Of a DNA stretch of 64,000 nt, positions 13,606 through 25,839 are shown one piece after another; within the stretch, counting starts at the first letter, position 1; the number at the start of each line of letters is the position of its first letter. Origin of the DNA: Amphiura filiformis (Eukaryota; Echinodermata; Ophiuroidea; Amphilepidida; Amphiuridae); assembly GCF_039555335.1 (NCBI RefSeq), contig NC_092642.1:21793812-21857811 (forward strand), given 5' to 3'. Made by a program: the position numbers and the translations under genes. The notes under the pieces were generated by a model. It was not told where the DNA came from, did not search any database, and was given only the letters and a program-made list of their open reading frames with translations.

Positions 13606-13833
13606 ACCAAACTAGAAAGCATGGGGTTGTACACCCTTAGCCGTGTTGTATTCATGTATTCATACATACACGCTATGTAACAGCGCGCATGATTGGTCGA
13701 GACTCGAGAGCCCCGAATGTACGATCGCCGGGTAGGGAAAATCATGGTTTTTATTATTTTAATAATGTTACTTATTTGTTTTTGTTATTATTTTGATGAA
13801 ATGGGAATCACAAAATGTTCTGGTATGTGTCAT

Positions 13834-13929
13834 GACTAAAGTACGGTTGTTTATGCCCTCGGGCCGCAAGCGGCCCCTCGGGCGCCGAGCCTTGCCCTTG
13901 GGCATAAACAACCGGTTAGGCGTTTAGTC
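13834..13929. repeat. GC-rich cruciform-type inverted repeat
   Basis: Inner arms GGTTGTTTATGCCC / GGGCATAAACAACC (13845-13913) enclose a GC-rich loop with CGGGCCGC/GCGGCCC. Outer arms GACTAAA / TTTAGTC continue the symmetry after a few unpaired bases. Probably the core of a fold-back element. Confidence 0.65.
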
Positions 13930-14275
13930 ATATATGATTCTTAGTCAGTGGGAGTGGTCTAGTTCGTAGACACATTTTTGATTGGACATTCGCATGATTT
14001 CGGGTGCCGTCTATCAGGCCGTAGACGCACCCCGTCATCATGCGCGCTTGATATTGCGTAACACGCGTGTAGAGGTGCGGCGTATGTATCGCGCTGGATG
14101 CGTAGACTAGTGCGGAATACGTGAACGCGCTTAGCAATACGCCGCAACAGAATACGTGAAGTTGTAAACAAGTTTCGCTTCATTTTATAATGAGGGGAGT
14201 TTTCATGACGGTAACTTAGTTTTGCTTTAAAAATTTGTTTACAGTTATTAAAATAATATTTAACTGACTAAGAAT

Positions 14276-14458
14276 GAGAATAAGCGATAGGAATTTTTAT
14301 TTTGCCTATCCTCTACCTATGATAGAGCGACAGACAGGTCCAATATTTTATCGTAGTGGATACCCTGCGCCGCATCCACTACTCAAAATATTGGACCTGC
14401 CTGTCGCCTATCACACGGTAGAGGATAGGCAAAATAAAAATTCCTATCGCTTATTCTC
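14276..14458. mobile_element. 183-bp long palindrome (fold-back MITE)
   Basis: GAGAATAAGCGATAGGAATT pairs with the right end, and the pairing continues through TTGCCTATCCTCTAC and AGGTCCAATATTTT to a centre at about 14367 with only a few mismatches. High arm identity implies recent origin or gene conversion between arms. Confidence 0.8.
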
Positions 14459-15289
14459 TAAATGAACCCCTAATTTGTAAACAATATTTATTATATTAAC
14501 CTTGATCTTGATAAACTCAAACAAAAACATGTGTCATAAAAGAATACATCCGTGATCGCATCAGGGCAGGCCACGTAAAAAATAGGCCAAACACTATCAC
14601 TACGCTAGTACAGCCAATGACAAATTGTACTGTACTACACTATGTACCGGTACAGTACAACATCAGTGCATGCATGACCAGTATTGAGTGCACCTGCCTA
14701 GCCCACTACGCTACCCAATCATGCAATGGTTTGTTTGAAGCTTTCTCTTAAATCCTGTTATAAATCACACTCTTACCTGAAATTGTTTGGAAATACACAA
14801 ACAACCATTAGTATCCCCTATATTGAAATCACAATATCTTCTACCGCCACGAAGAAGGTATTCCGTCAACATAAATCCACAATGTTTTCATACAACATCA
14901 ACATCAACACAGTCAGTGTGTATCGCCATTTTCTCGCATTGACAGTTTTAAACAGCGCCACCATGTGTCCTGACTAATTTTATTTCAAAGATAATTGATA
15001 AAGCTTCAAAATATGCCGACTCCTGTTCCCACTCCTAGAGCTGTTGCCAAGCAAATTATACAGATGTGGGTTTTTTTGCATTGTTCGGACCTATTATGGT
15101 TAATTTAAACATGCATTTTCCAAATCAAGACCAATTAATTTATTTTGCAATGTTTTCTCCAAATAAAATCAAATGAATCATTTCAGGGGGTCCGACTCCG
15201 TACGATTCCAGTTTCAACTCAAAGGAATTTACAAGCTATTAAATTTGCAAAGAAGTAGAGGACTAACAAAAGATTAAAGTTTGTTTGAT

Positions 15290-15354
15290 TTTTTGTCTAT
15301 TTAATGTTTGTTTGTTCTTGTTTTTTTGTTTGTTTGGTTGTTTGTTTGTTTTTT
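15290..15354. repeat. TTTG-rich microsatellite
   Basis: Imperfect repeats of TTTG broken by T-runs. Confidence 0.7.
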
Positions 15355-16403
15355 ACCTTTTACTTTTCAACTCATTGAACAGCATTAACTTTCATGCTGA
15401 TGCAGAATGATGTTACTTTGTTTTATTCCTGGCCTTTTATTGATTATATCGCGGGTTTATTATTAGCAACATTTTCATAATTTAATATCTTCAAGGACAG
15501 AAAAATAATAATCGATGTGAGACAAAGAATTGGCACAGAAGAAATTTTATGATGACGTCATAACAATAGACTAACAATGAGCCATTTACTGAGACCAACA
15601 GGACTGCTGGGGGAAAAAAGGCTAAGCTATTACTAAAAATCTTTATTCTTTCCCCTGTCAAGTGTCAACTTTATAATACGAGCTAATATATACGATAGGT
15701 CTATTATTTAATATAGGACTACTCTTGATTCCAGCAAAACTTCAGCAGGCCTACTAATTTAAAAAAATTGTCTTGTTTTGCCAAATGAAACATACCCAAA
15801 TTAAACAATCCCTAATCGGTTAGTTCCAACTGGCAATATATAAAGTTTAAAGTTAAAAATTATAATAGGCCTATTTTTGCAATTTGAGGGGAAATGGGCC
15901 AAAAGCAAGAAATTGTGCGTTCAGTTTTGAGTTCAAGCTGAGAGTTTGCTCATAATTTTAATATTGCATGTTAGTTTTGATAATTATTATACAAAAATGC
16001 GTGTTTTCCCAAAAACATATATTGCATAAACTTGAAATTTGCACAAGTCGTTTGGCTTATCATCGCCAAACGAAAAAACGCCCTGCCCCGGGTTTTAGCT
16101 CTTAAAAAAAAAAAAAAATGTATTAAAAATTAAAATTTCAATTCCACTGCCAGTTAGAGCTAACTAAAGGAATAGGATTGGCAAAACAAGATAAAAAAAC
16201 CTGTCTTTTTTCTGAATTCGGGAGTGACCTATTCTATGAATTTGAATACACGTGGCTTAACATCTTTTCTGTTAAAACTCAATGTTTTTTTTTAATTTAT
16301 AGGTCTAATTGTGTAGTTTAGTTGGAAGAAGGGGTATCCCACAGGGCCACACCCTCGGATAAACTTCTATACCAGATCAGAAAAAGTGACTGTACGTAGA
16401 AAA

Positions 16404-19018
16404 CGAGTAGACAGCATTTGGGTGTTCATTTGTTAATCAGCAGTAGGCCTAGATAGAACTTGGATGCTCATTTGCTATCAGAAGTATATAGCATTTGGAT
16501 GCTTTTGCTATCATCAGTACATTCAGTAGATACCGGTAACATTTACATTTGGATGTTCATTTGCTATCAGCAGTAGACAGCATTTGGATGTTCATTTGCT
16601 ATCAGCAATAGATAGCATTTGGGTGTTCATTTGCTATCAGCAGTAGATAGCATTTGGATGCTCATTTGCTATCAGCAGTAGATAGCATTTGGATGCTCAT
16701 TTGCTATCAGCAGTAGGCCTATATAGCATTTGTACGCGTTTGCTATCAGCAGTAGATAACATTTGGATGTTCATTTGCTATAAGCAGTAGACAGCATTTG
16801 GATGTTCATTTGCTTTAAGCAGTAGACAGCATTTGGGTGTTCATTTGTTATCAGCAGTAGATATAATTTGGATGCTCATTTGCTATCAGCAGTAGATAGT
16901 ATTTGAATGTTGATTTGCTATCAGCAGTATAGTAGCATTTGAATGCTGATTTGCTATCAGCAGTAATACTATAGCATTTGGATGTTCATTTGCTTTTAAC
17001 AGTAGACAGCATTTGGATGTTCATTTGCTATCAGCAGTAGATAGCATTTGGATGTTCATTTGCTATCAGCAGTAGACAGCATTTGGATGTTCATTTGCTT
17101 TCAGCAGTAGATAGTATTTGGATGCTCATTTGCTATCAGCAGTAGACAGCATTTGGATGTTCATTTGCTTTCAGCAGTAGACAGCATTTGGGTGTTCATT
17201 TGTTATCAGCAGTAGATAGAATTTGGATGCTCATTTGCTATCAGCAGTAGATAGTATTTGAATGTTGATTTGCTATCAGCAGTATAGTAGCATTTGAATG
17301 CTGATTTGCTATCAGCAGTAATACTATAGCATTTGGATGTTCATTTGCTTTTAACAGTAGACAGCATTTGGATGTTCATTTGCTATCAGCAGTAGATAGC
17401 ATTTGGATGTTCATTTGCTATCAGCAGTAGATAGTATTTGGATGTTCATTTGCTATCAGCAATAGCCTAGATAGCATTTGAATGTTCAGTTGCTTTCAGC
17501 AGTAGATAGCATTTGGATGTTCATTTGCTATCAGATCAGCAGTAGGCCCTAGATAGAATTGCGATGCTCATTTGCTATCAGCAGTAGATAGCATTTGGAT
17601 GCTCATTTGCTATCAGCAGTAGATAGCATTTGAATGCTAATTTGCTATCAGCAGTAGATAGCATTTGGATGTTCATTTGCTATCAGCAGTAGATAGCATT
17701 TGGATGCTCATTTGCTATCAGCAGTAGATAGCATTTGAATGCTAATTTGCTATCAGCAGTAGATAACATTTGGATGTTCATTTGCTTTCAGCAGTAGACA
17801 GCATTTGGGTGTTCATTTGTTATCAGCAGTAGATAGAATTTGGATGCTCATTTGCTATCAGCAGTAGATAGTATTTGAATGTTGATTTGCTATCAGCAGT
17901 ATAGTAGCATTTGAATGCTGATTTGCTATCAGCAGTAATACTATAGCATTTGGATGTTCATTTGCTTTTAACAGTAGACAGCATTTGATGTTCATTTGCT
18001 ATCAGCAGTAGATAGCATTTGATGTTCATTTGCTATCAGCAGTAGATAGCATTTGGGTGTTCATTTGCTATCAGCAGTAGATAGCATTTGGATGTTCATT
18101 TGCTTTCAGCAGTAGATAGTATTTGGATGCTCATTTGCTATCAGCAGTAGACAGCATTTGGATGTTCATTTGCTTTCAGCAGTAGACAGCATTTGGGTGT
18201 TCATTTGTTATCAGCAGTAGATAGAATTTGGATGCTCATTTGCTATCAGCAGTAGATAGTATTTGAATGTTGATTTGCTATCAGCAGTATAGTAGCATTT
18301 GAATGCTGATTTGCTATCAGCAGTAATACTATAGCATTTGGATGTTCATTTGCTTTTAACAGTAGACAGCATTTGGATGTTCATTTGCTATCAGCAGTAG
18401 ATAGCATTTGGATGTTCATTTGCTATCAGCAATAGCCTAGATAGCATTAGATAGCATTTGAATGTTCAGTTGCTTTCAGCAGTAGATAGCATTTGGATGT
18501 TCATTTGCTATCAGATCAGCAGTAGGCCCTAGATAGAATTGCGATGCTCATTTGCTATCAGCAGTAGATAGCATTTGGATGCTCATTTGCTATCAGCAGT
18601 AGATAGCATTTGAATGCTAATTTGCTATCAGCAGTAGATAGCATTTGGATGTTCATTTGCTATCAGCAGTAGATAGCATTTGGATGCTCATTTGCTATCA
18701 GCAGTAGATAGCATTTGAATGCTAATTTGCTATCAGCAGTAGATAACATTTGGATGTTCATTTGTTTTCAGCAGTAGACAGCATTTGGATGTCCATTTCT
18801 TGTCAGCGGTAGATAGCATTTGAATGTTCAGTTTCTTTCAGCAGTAGACAGCATTTGGATGTTCATTTGCTATCAGATCAGCAGTAGATAGAATTTGGAT
18901 GCTCATTTGCTAGCAGCAGTAGCTAGCATTTGGATGCTGATTTGCTATTAGCAGTAGCATTTGAATGCCGATTTGCTATCAGCAGTAGATAGCATTTGGA
19001 TGTTCATTTGCTATCAGC
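16404..19018 (+). repeat. Satellite block A: ~35-bp unit with ~1-kb higher-order repeat
   Basis: About 70 tandem copies of a 35-bp unit containing GCTATCAGCAGTAGATAGC and ATTTGGATGTTCATTT. Variants (GGCCCTAGATAGAATTGCG, AGTATAGTAGC, TTTTAACAGTAGACAGC) recur in the same order about 980 bp apart; for example the GCGATGCTCA variant is at 17561 and 18541. That is 28 units, a higher-order repeat. Unit identity is high, so the block has been homogenised recently. No coding potential. Confidence 0.95.
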
Positions 19019-19560
19019 ATAGAATACATTGGAATGAATGCGGTAAGTGTTTGTGTGTTTGGGGTTGCATTAGTCGACTCGACTGCGAAAAATATGTTTA
19101 AAAAAACCAAAAAATTTACCATAACACGACTGCCAGGTGAAAGAGTGGCGTGTGCGTACCCCTCTGCTTGAATCCCGCCCTGAATAAAATAGGCATACAC
19201 GTTTTGCATCCCTTTACACAAGCTCATTATCCAAGTAATTTCTCCAGTGATATGAGGGCAGTATCACGGAACAGAAGCAGATAGTCAGGGCTAGTATTTG
19301 AATGACGACAGTGGGGTAGATTTCTTTTTGACATGGGGTGGGGGGGTTCTTGAAGTAGGCACCTACCATAGTGAATCCAGCACCTTTTGGCGACAAAAGA
19401 AGTTTGTGGTACAAATGCTCGCGAACCGCGCGATTTTTTTCGCCATATTGAAGCAAAACTGTTGAAATATGGTACAAAAGTGGAATAAATTCCTAAGAAG
19501 CGTGCAAAAAATGGCACTTTTTAGGATAACATGGCCAAATATGAGGTTAATTTGGTCAAC
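19019..19560. other. Non-satellite island between satellite blocks
   Basis: The 35-bp periodicity stops for about 540 bp and resumes with CTGCTATCAGCGGTAGAT. The inserted DNA has overlapping minus-strand frames below 100 codons, with no recognised motif. No terminal inverted repeats were seen. It separates the well-homogenised block A from the diverged block B. Confidence 0.6.
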
Positions 19561-22500
19561 TGCTATCAGCGGTAGATCATGAGATAGCATTTGTTGGCCG
19601 ATTTGGTATCAGAGTCATTGTATTGGATTGATTAGCTGTTAATGGTATAAAGCATTTGAATGCTGATTTACTATTAGTAGAAGATAGTATTTTAATGCTA
19701 TGTTATCAGCAGTTGATAGGCCTAACTGCTATCAGCGGCCGGGATCAGCGGTAGAGAGCATTTGGATGCCGATTTGCTATCAGCCGAAGATAGCATTTGA
19801 ATGATTTGCTATCAGCAGTAGATAGCATTTGAATGATTTGCTATCAGCAGTTGATAGCATTTGAATAATTTGCTATCAGCGCGAGCGGTAGATAGCATTT
19901 GATTGATTTGTATTCAATGGTAGATAGCATTGGATTGATTTGCTATCAGCAGTAGATAGCTGCTTTCAGCGGTAAATAGCATTTGAATGCCGATTTGCTA
20001 TCAGTGGTAGATACCAATGGAAATAAGCTTCAATAGAGGCTTTCTTGGGTTATCCAGGGTTCTCACAACCCGAACAAATCAAATCAAAGCATTTTTATAA
20101 TTTTTTTGCTATCAGCAGTCGATAGCATTTGAATTAGTTGCTATCAGTGGTAGATAGCATTTTATTTATTTGCTATCAGCAGTCGATAGCTGCTATCAGC
20201 AGTAGATAGCATTTGGATGCCGCCTTGCTATCAGTGGTAGATAGCATTTGAATACTGATTTGCAATCAGCAGAAGATAGCATTTGAATTATTTGCTATCA
20301 GCAGTAGATAGCTGCTATCAGCGGTAGATAGCTGCTATCAGCGGTAGATAGCATTTGTTTGCCGATTTGCTATCAGCGGTACCCGCGGTGGATAGCATTT
20401 GGATGATGATTTGCTATTAGCAGTAGGTAGCATTTGAATGATTTGCTATCAGTAGTCGATAGCTGCTATCAGCGGTAGATAGCACTTGGACGCCGATTTG
20501 CTATCAGTGGTAGATGACATTTGAACACTGATTTGCTATCAGCAGAAGATAGCATTTGAGTGATTTGTTATCAGCAGTCGATAGCTGCTATCAGCGGTAG
20601 GCCTATATGGCATTTGTTGGCCGATTTGTTGTCAGATAGCATTGCATTTGGATTGATTTGCTGTTAGTGGTGTATAGTATTTGAATGCTGATTTGCTATC
20701 AGCAGAAGATAGTATTTAAATGATGTTATCAGCAGTCGATAGCTGCTATCAGCGGTATGTAGATAGCATTTGGATGCTGATTTGCTATCAGTGGTAGATA
20801 GCATTTGAATACTGATTTGCTCTTAGCAGAAGATAGCATTTGAATGATTTGCTATCAGTAGTAGATAGCAGCATTGAATACTGATTTGCTCTTAGTAGAA
20901 GATAGCATTTGAATGATTTGCTATCAGTAGTAGATATCATTTGATTGATTTGCTATCAGCAGAAGATAGCATTGGATTGATTTGTGATCAGTGGTAGATA
21001 GCAGTTGAATAATGATTTGCTATCAGCAGTAGATAGCATTTGAATTAGTTAATTAGTTGCTATCAGCAGTAGATAGCATTTTATTTATTTGCTATCAGCA
21101 GTCGATAGCTGCTATCAGCAGTAGATAGCATTTGGATGTTGATTTGCTATCAGTGGTAGATAGCATTTGAATGATTTGCTATCAGTAGTAGATATCATTT
21201 GATTGATTTGCTATCAGCAGAAGATATCATTGGATTGATTTGTGATCAGTGGTAGATAGCATTTGAATACTGATTTGCTATCAGCAGTAGATAGCATTTG
21301 AATTATTTGCTATCAGCAATAGATAGCATTTCAATAATTTGTTATCAGCAGTTGGTAGTAGCTTTCAGCGGTAGATAGCATTTGAATGCTGATTTGCTAT
21401 CAGCAGTAGATAGCATTTTTATAACTTATTTGTTATCAGCAGTCGATAGCTGCTATCAGCGGTAGATAGCATTTGTTTGCCGATTTGTTGTTGCATTGCA
21501 TTTGGATTGATTTGCTGTTAGTGGTATAGGGTATTTGAATGCTGATTTGCTATCAGTGGTAGATAGCATTTGAATACTGATTTGCTCTTAGCAGAAGATA
21601 GCATTTGAATGATTTGCTATCAGTAGTAGATAGCATTTGAATGATTTGCTATCAGTAGTATATAGATAGCATTTGATTGATTTGCTATCGGTAGAAGATA
21701 GCATTGGATTGATTTGTGATCAGTGGTAGATAGCAGTTGAATAATGATTTGCTATCAGCAGTAGATAGCATTTGAATTATTTGCTATCAGCAATAGATAG
21801 CATTTCAATAATTTGTTATCAGCAGTTGTAGCTGCTTTCAGCGGTAGATAGCATTTGGATGATGATTTGCTATCAGTAGTAGATAGCATTTGAATGATCT
21901 GCTATCAATAGTAGATAGCATTGGATTGATTTGCTATCAGCAGTAGATAGCATTGGATTGATTTGTGATCAGTGGTAGATAGCATTTGAATACTGATTTG
22001 CTATCAGCAATAGATAGCATTTCAATAATTTGTTATCAGCAGTTGGTAGTTGCTTTCAGCGGTAGATGAGTGCTGATTTGCTATAGTATCAGAAGATAGC
22101 ATTTGAATGATTTGCTATCACAGATAGCTGCTATCAGCGGTAGATAGCATTTGAATGATTTGCTATCAGTAGTAGATAGCATTTGAATGATCTGCTATCA
22201 ATAGTAGATAGCATTGGATTGATTTGCTATCAGCAGTAGATAGCATTGGATTGATTTGTGATCAGTGGTAGATAGCATTTGAATACTGATTTGCTATCAG
22301 CAATAGATAGCATTTCAATAATTTGTTATCAGCAGTTGGTAGTTGCTTTCAGCGGTAGATGAGTGCTGATTTGCTATAGTATCAGAAGATAGCATTTGAA
22401 TGATTTGCTATCACAGATAGCTGCTATCAGCGGTAGATAGCATTTGAATGATTTGCTATCAGCGGTAGATAGCATTTGAATAATTTGCTATCAGTAGTAG

Positions 22501-25500
22501 ATAGCATTTGGTTGATTTGCTATCAGCAGTAGATAGCATTGGATTGATTTGTGATCAGTGGTAGATAGCATTTGAAAACTGATTTGCTATCAGCAGTAGA
22601 TAGCATTTGAATTATTTGCTATCAGCAGTAGATAGCATTTGAATTATTTTTATCAGCAATAGATAGCATTTCAATGATTTGTTATCAGCAGTTGGTAGCT
22701 GCTTTCAGCGGTAGATAGCATTTGAATGCTGATTTGCTATCAGCAGTAGATATCATTTTATTTATTTGCTACCATCAGTCGATAGCTGCTATCAGCAGTA
22801 GATAGCAGTTGGATGCCGATTTGCTATCAGCAATAGATAGCATTTCAATAATTTGTTATCAGCAGTTGGTAGTAGCTTTCAGCGGTAGATAGCATTTGAA
22901 TGCTGATTTGCTATCAGCAGTAGATAGCATTTTTATAACTTATTTGTTATCAGCAGTCGATAGCTGCTATCAGCGGTAGATAGCATTTGTTGGCCGATTT
23001 GTTGTCAGATCGCATTGCATTTGGATTGATTTGCTGTTAGTGGTATAGGGTATTTGAATGCTGATTTGCTATCAGTGGTAGATAGCATTTGAATACTGAT
23101 TTGCTCTTAGCAGAAGATAGCATTTGAATGATTTGCTATCAGTAGTAGATATCATTTGAATGATTTGCTATCAGTAGTAGATAGCATTTGATTGATTTGC
23201 TATCAGTAGAAGATATCATTGGATTGATTTGTGATCAGTGGTAGATAGCAGTTGAATAATGATTCGCTATCAGCAGTAGATAGCATTTGACTTATTTGCT
23301 ATCAGCAATAGATAGCATTTCAATAATTTGTTATCAGCAGTTGTAGCTGCTTTCAGCGGTAGATAGCATTTGGATGATGATTTGCTATCAGTAGTAGATA
23401 GCATTTGAATGATTTGCTATCAGCAGTAGATAGCATTGGATTGATTTGTGATCAGTGGTAGATAGCATTTGAAAACTGATTTGCTATCAGCAGTAGATAG
23501 CATTTGAATTATTTGCTATCAGCAGTAGATAGCATTTGAATTATTTGTATCAGCAATAGATAGCATTTCAATGATTTGTTATCAGCAGTTGGTAGCTGCT
23601 TTCAGCGGTAGATAGCATTTGAATGCTGATTTGCTATCAGCAGTAGATAGCATTTTATTTATTTGCTACCATCAGTCGATAGCTGCTATCAGCAGTAGAT
23701 AGCAGTTGGATGCCGATTTGCTATCAGTGGTAGATAGCATTTGAATACTGATTTGCTATCAGCAGAAGATAGCATTTTAATTATTTGCTGTCAGCAGTAA
23801 ATAGCTTTTCAATGATTTGTTATCAGCAGTTGGTAGCTGCTTTCAGTGGTAGATAGCATTTGAATGCTGATTTGCTACCAGCAGTAGATAGCATTTTTAT
23901 AACTTATTTGTTATCAGCTGTCGATAGCTGCTATCAGCGGTATATGGCATTTGTTGGCCGATTTGCTGTCAGATAGCATTGCATTTGGATTGATTTGCTG
24001 TTAGTGGTGTAGAGTATTTGAATGCTGATTTGCTATCAGCAGAAGATAGTATTTAAATGATTTGCTATCAGTAGTAGATAGCATTTGAATGATTTGCTAT
24101 CAGTAGTAGATAGCGTTTGATTGATTTGCTATCAGCAGAAGATAGCATTGAATTGATTTGTGATCAGTGGTAGATAGCAGTTGAATTATTTGCTATTAGT
24201 AATAGATAGCATTTCAATGATTTGTTATCAGCACTTGTAGCTGCTTTCAGCGGTAGATAGCATTTGGATGATGATTTGCTATCAGTAGTAGATAGCATTT
24301 GAATGATTTGCTATCAGCAGTAGATAGCATTGGATTGATTTGCTATCAGCAGTAGATAGCATTGGATTGATTTGTGATCAGTGGTAGATAGCATTTGAAT
24401 ACTGATTTGCTATCAGCAGTAGATAGCATTTGAATTATTTGCTATCAGCAGTAGATAATATTTCAATAATTTGTTATCAGCAGTTGGTAGCTGCTTTCAG
24501 CGGTAGATAGCATTTGAATGATGATTTGCTATCAGCAGTAGATAGCATTGTATTTATTTGCTATCGGCAGTGGAGAGCTGCTATCAGCAGTAGATAGCAT
24601 TTGGCTGCCGATTTGCTATCAGTGGTAGATAGCATTTGAATACTGATTTGCTATCAGCAGAAGATAGCATTTGAATTATTTGCTATCAGCAGTAGATAGC
24701 ATTTCAATGATTTGTTATCAGCAGTTGGTAGTTGCTTTCAGTGGTAGATAGCATTTGAATGCCGATTTGCTATCAGCGGTAGATAGCATTTTGATAATTT
24801 ATTTGCTATCAGCAGTCGATAGCATTTGAATTAGTTGCTATCAGCAGTAGATAGCATTGTATTTATTTGCTATCGGCAGTGGATAGCTGCTATCAGCAGT
24901 AGATAGCATTCCGATTTGCTATCAGTGGTAGATAGCATTTGAATACTGATTTGCAATCAGCAGAAGATAGCATTTGAATTATTTGCTATCAGCAGTAGAA
25001 AGCATTTGAATGAATTGCTACTAGCAGTCGATAGCTGATATCAGCGGTAGATAGCATTTGGATGCCGATTTGCTATCAGTGGTAGATAGCATTTGAATAA
25101 TGATTTGCTATCACCAGAAGATAGCATTTGAATTAGTTGCTACCAGCAGTAGATAGCATTTGAATGAATTGCTATTAGCAGTCGATAGCTGATATCAGCG
25201 GTAGATAGCATTTGGATGCCGATTTGCTATCAGTGGTAAATAGTATTTGAATGCTGATTTGTAATCAGCAGTAGATAGCATTGGATTGATTTGCTGTCAG
25301 TAGTAGATAACATTTGAGTGCTGATTTGCTATAGAATCAGAAGATAGCATTTGAATGATTTGCTATCACCAGTAGATAGCATTTGGATGCCGATTTGCTA
25401 TCAGTGGTAGATAGCATTTGAATACTGATTTCCTATCAGCAGAAGATAGCATTTGAATTATTTGCTATCAGCAGTAAATAGAATTTCAATGATTTGTTAT

Positions 25501-25760
25501 CAGCAGTTGGTAGCTGCTTTCAGCGGTAGATGGCATTTGAATGTGATTTGCTATCAGCAGTAGATAGCATTTGAGTGCTGATTTGCTATAGTATCAGAAG
25601 ATAGCTTTTGAGTGATTTGCTATCATCAGTATATAGCTGCTATCAGCGGTAGATAGCATTTGGATGTTGATTTGCTATCAGCAGTAGATAGCATTGGATT
25701 GATTCGGTATCAGAAGTATATAACATTTTAATGCTGATTTGCTATCAGCGGTAGCATTAG
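19561..25760 (+). repeat. Satellite block B: diverged, mixed-length units
   Basis: Same family as block A, but units vary (about 20, 32 and 35 bp): GATAGCATTTGAATGATTTG, GATAGCATTTGAATACTGAT, and bare dyads GATAGCTGCTATCAGCGGTA. Longer duplications are visible: a 293-bp copy (GAGTGCTGAT at 22068 and 22361), and multi-unit segments repeated about 1.5 kb and 0.96 kb apart (ATAACTTATTTGTTATCAGC at 21421, 22935; related at 23899). More degenerate than block A. Non-coding. Confidence 0.95.
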
Positions 25761-25769
25761 AGCATGACA

Positions 25770-25835
25770 GGCTAACTTTTGGGCACCCGACTCGCAAGGT
25801 TGTGGGTTCGAAATCCCGTTGGGGCTAACATGATA
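25770..25835 (+). mobile_element. tRNA-like remnant, probable SINE fragment
   Basis: Follows the last satellite unit directly. It has a B-box-like GGTTCGAAATCC with one extra base after a GGTTGTG arm, and an upstream GACTCGCAAG anticodon-arm-like segment. Not a functional tRNA: the A box and acceptor stem are not convincing. Confidence 0.35.
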
Positions 25836-25839
25836 GGTA

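Noticed and set aside
13431..13745. 104-codon minus-strand ORF and 79-codon plus-strand ORF over the same bases
   Set aside because: Open on both strands in symmetric, palindrome-containing DNA; no family match, start context or splice partner.
16404..25760. CRISPR-like regular spacing of short repeats
   Set aside because: The spacers are not unique; whole units are tandem copies with a higher-order period, in a eukaryotic context, so this is a satellite.
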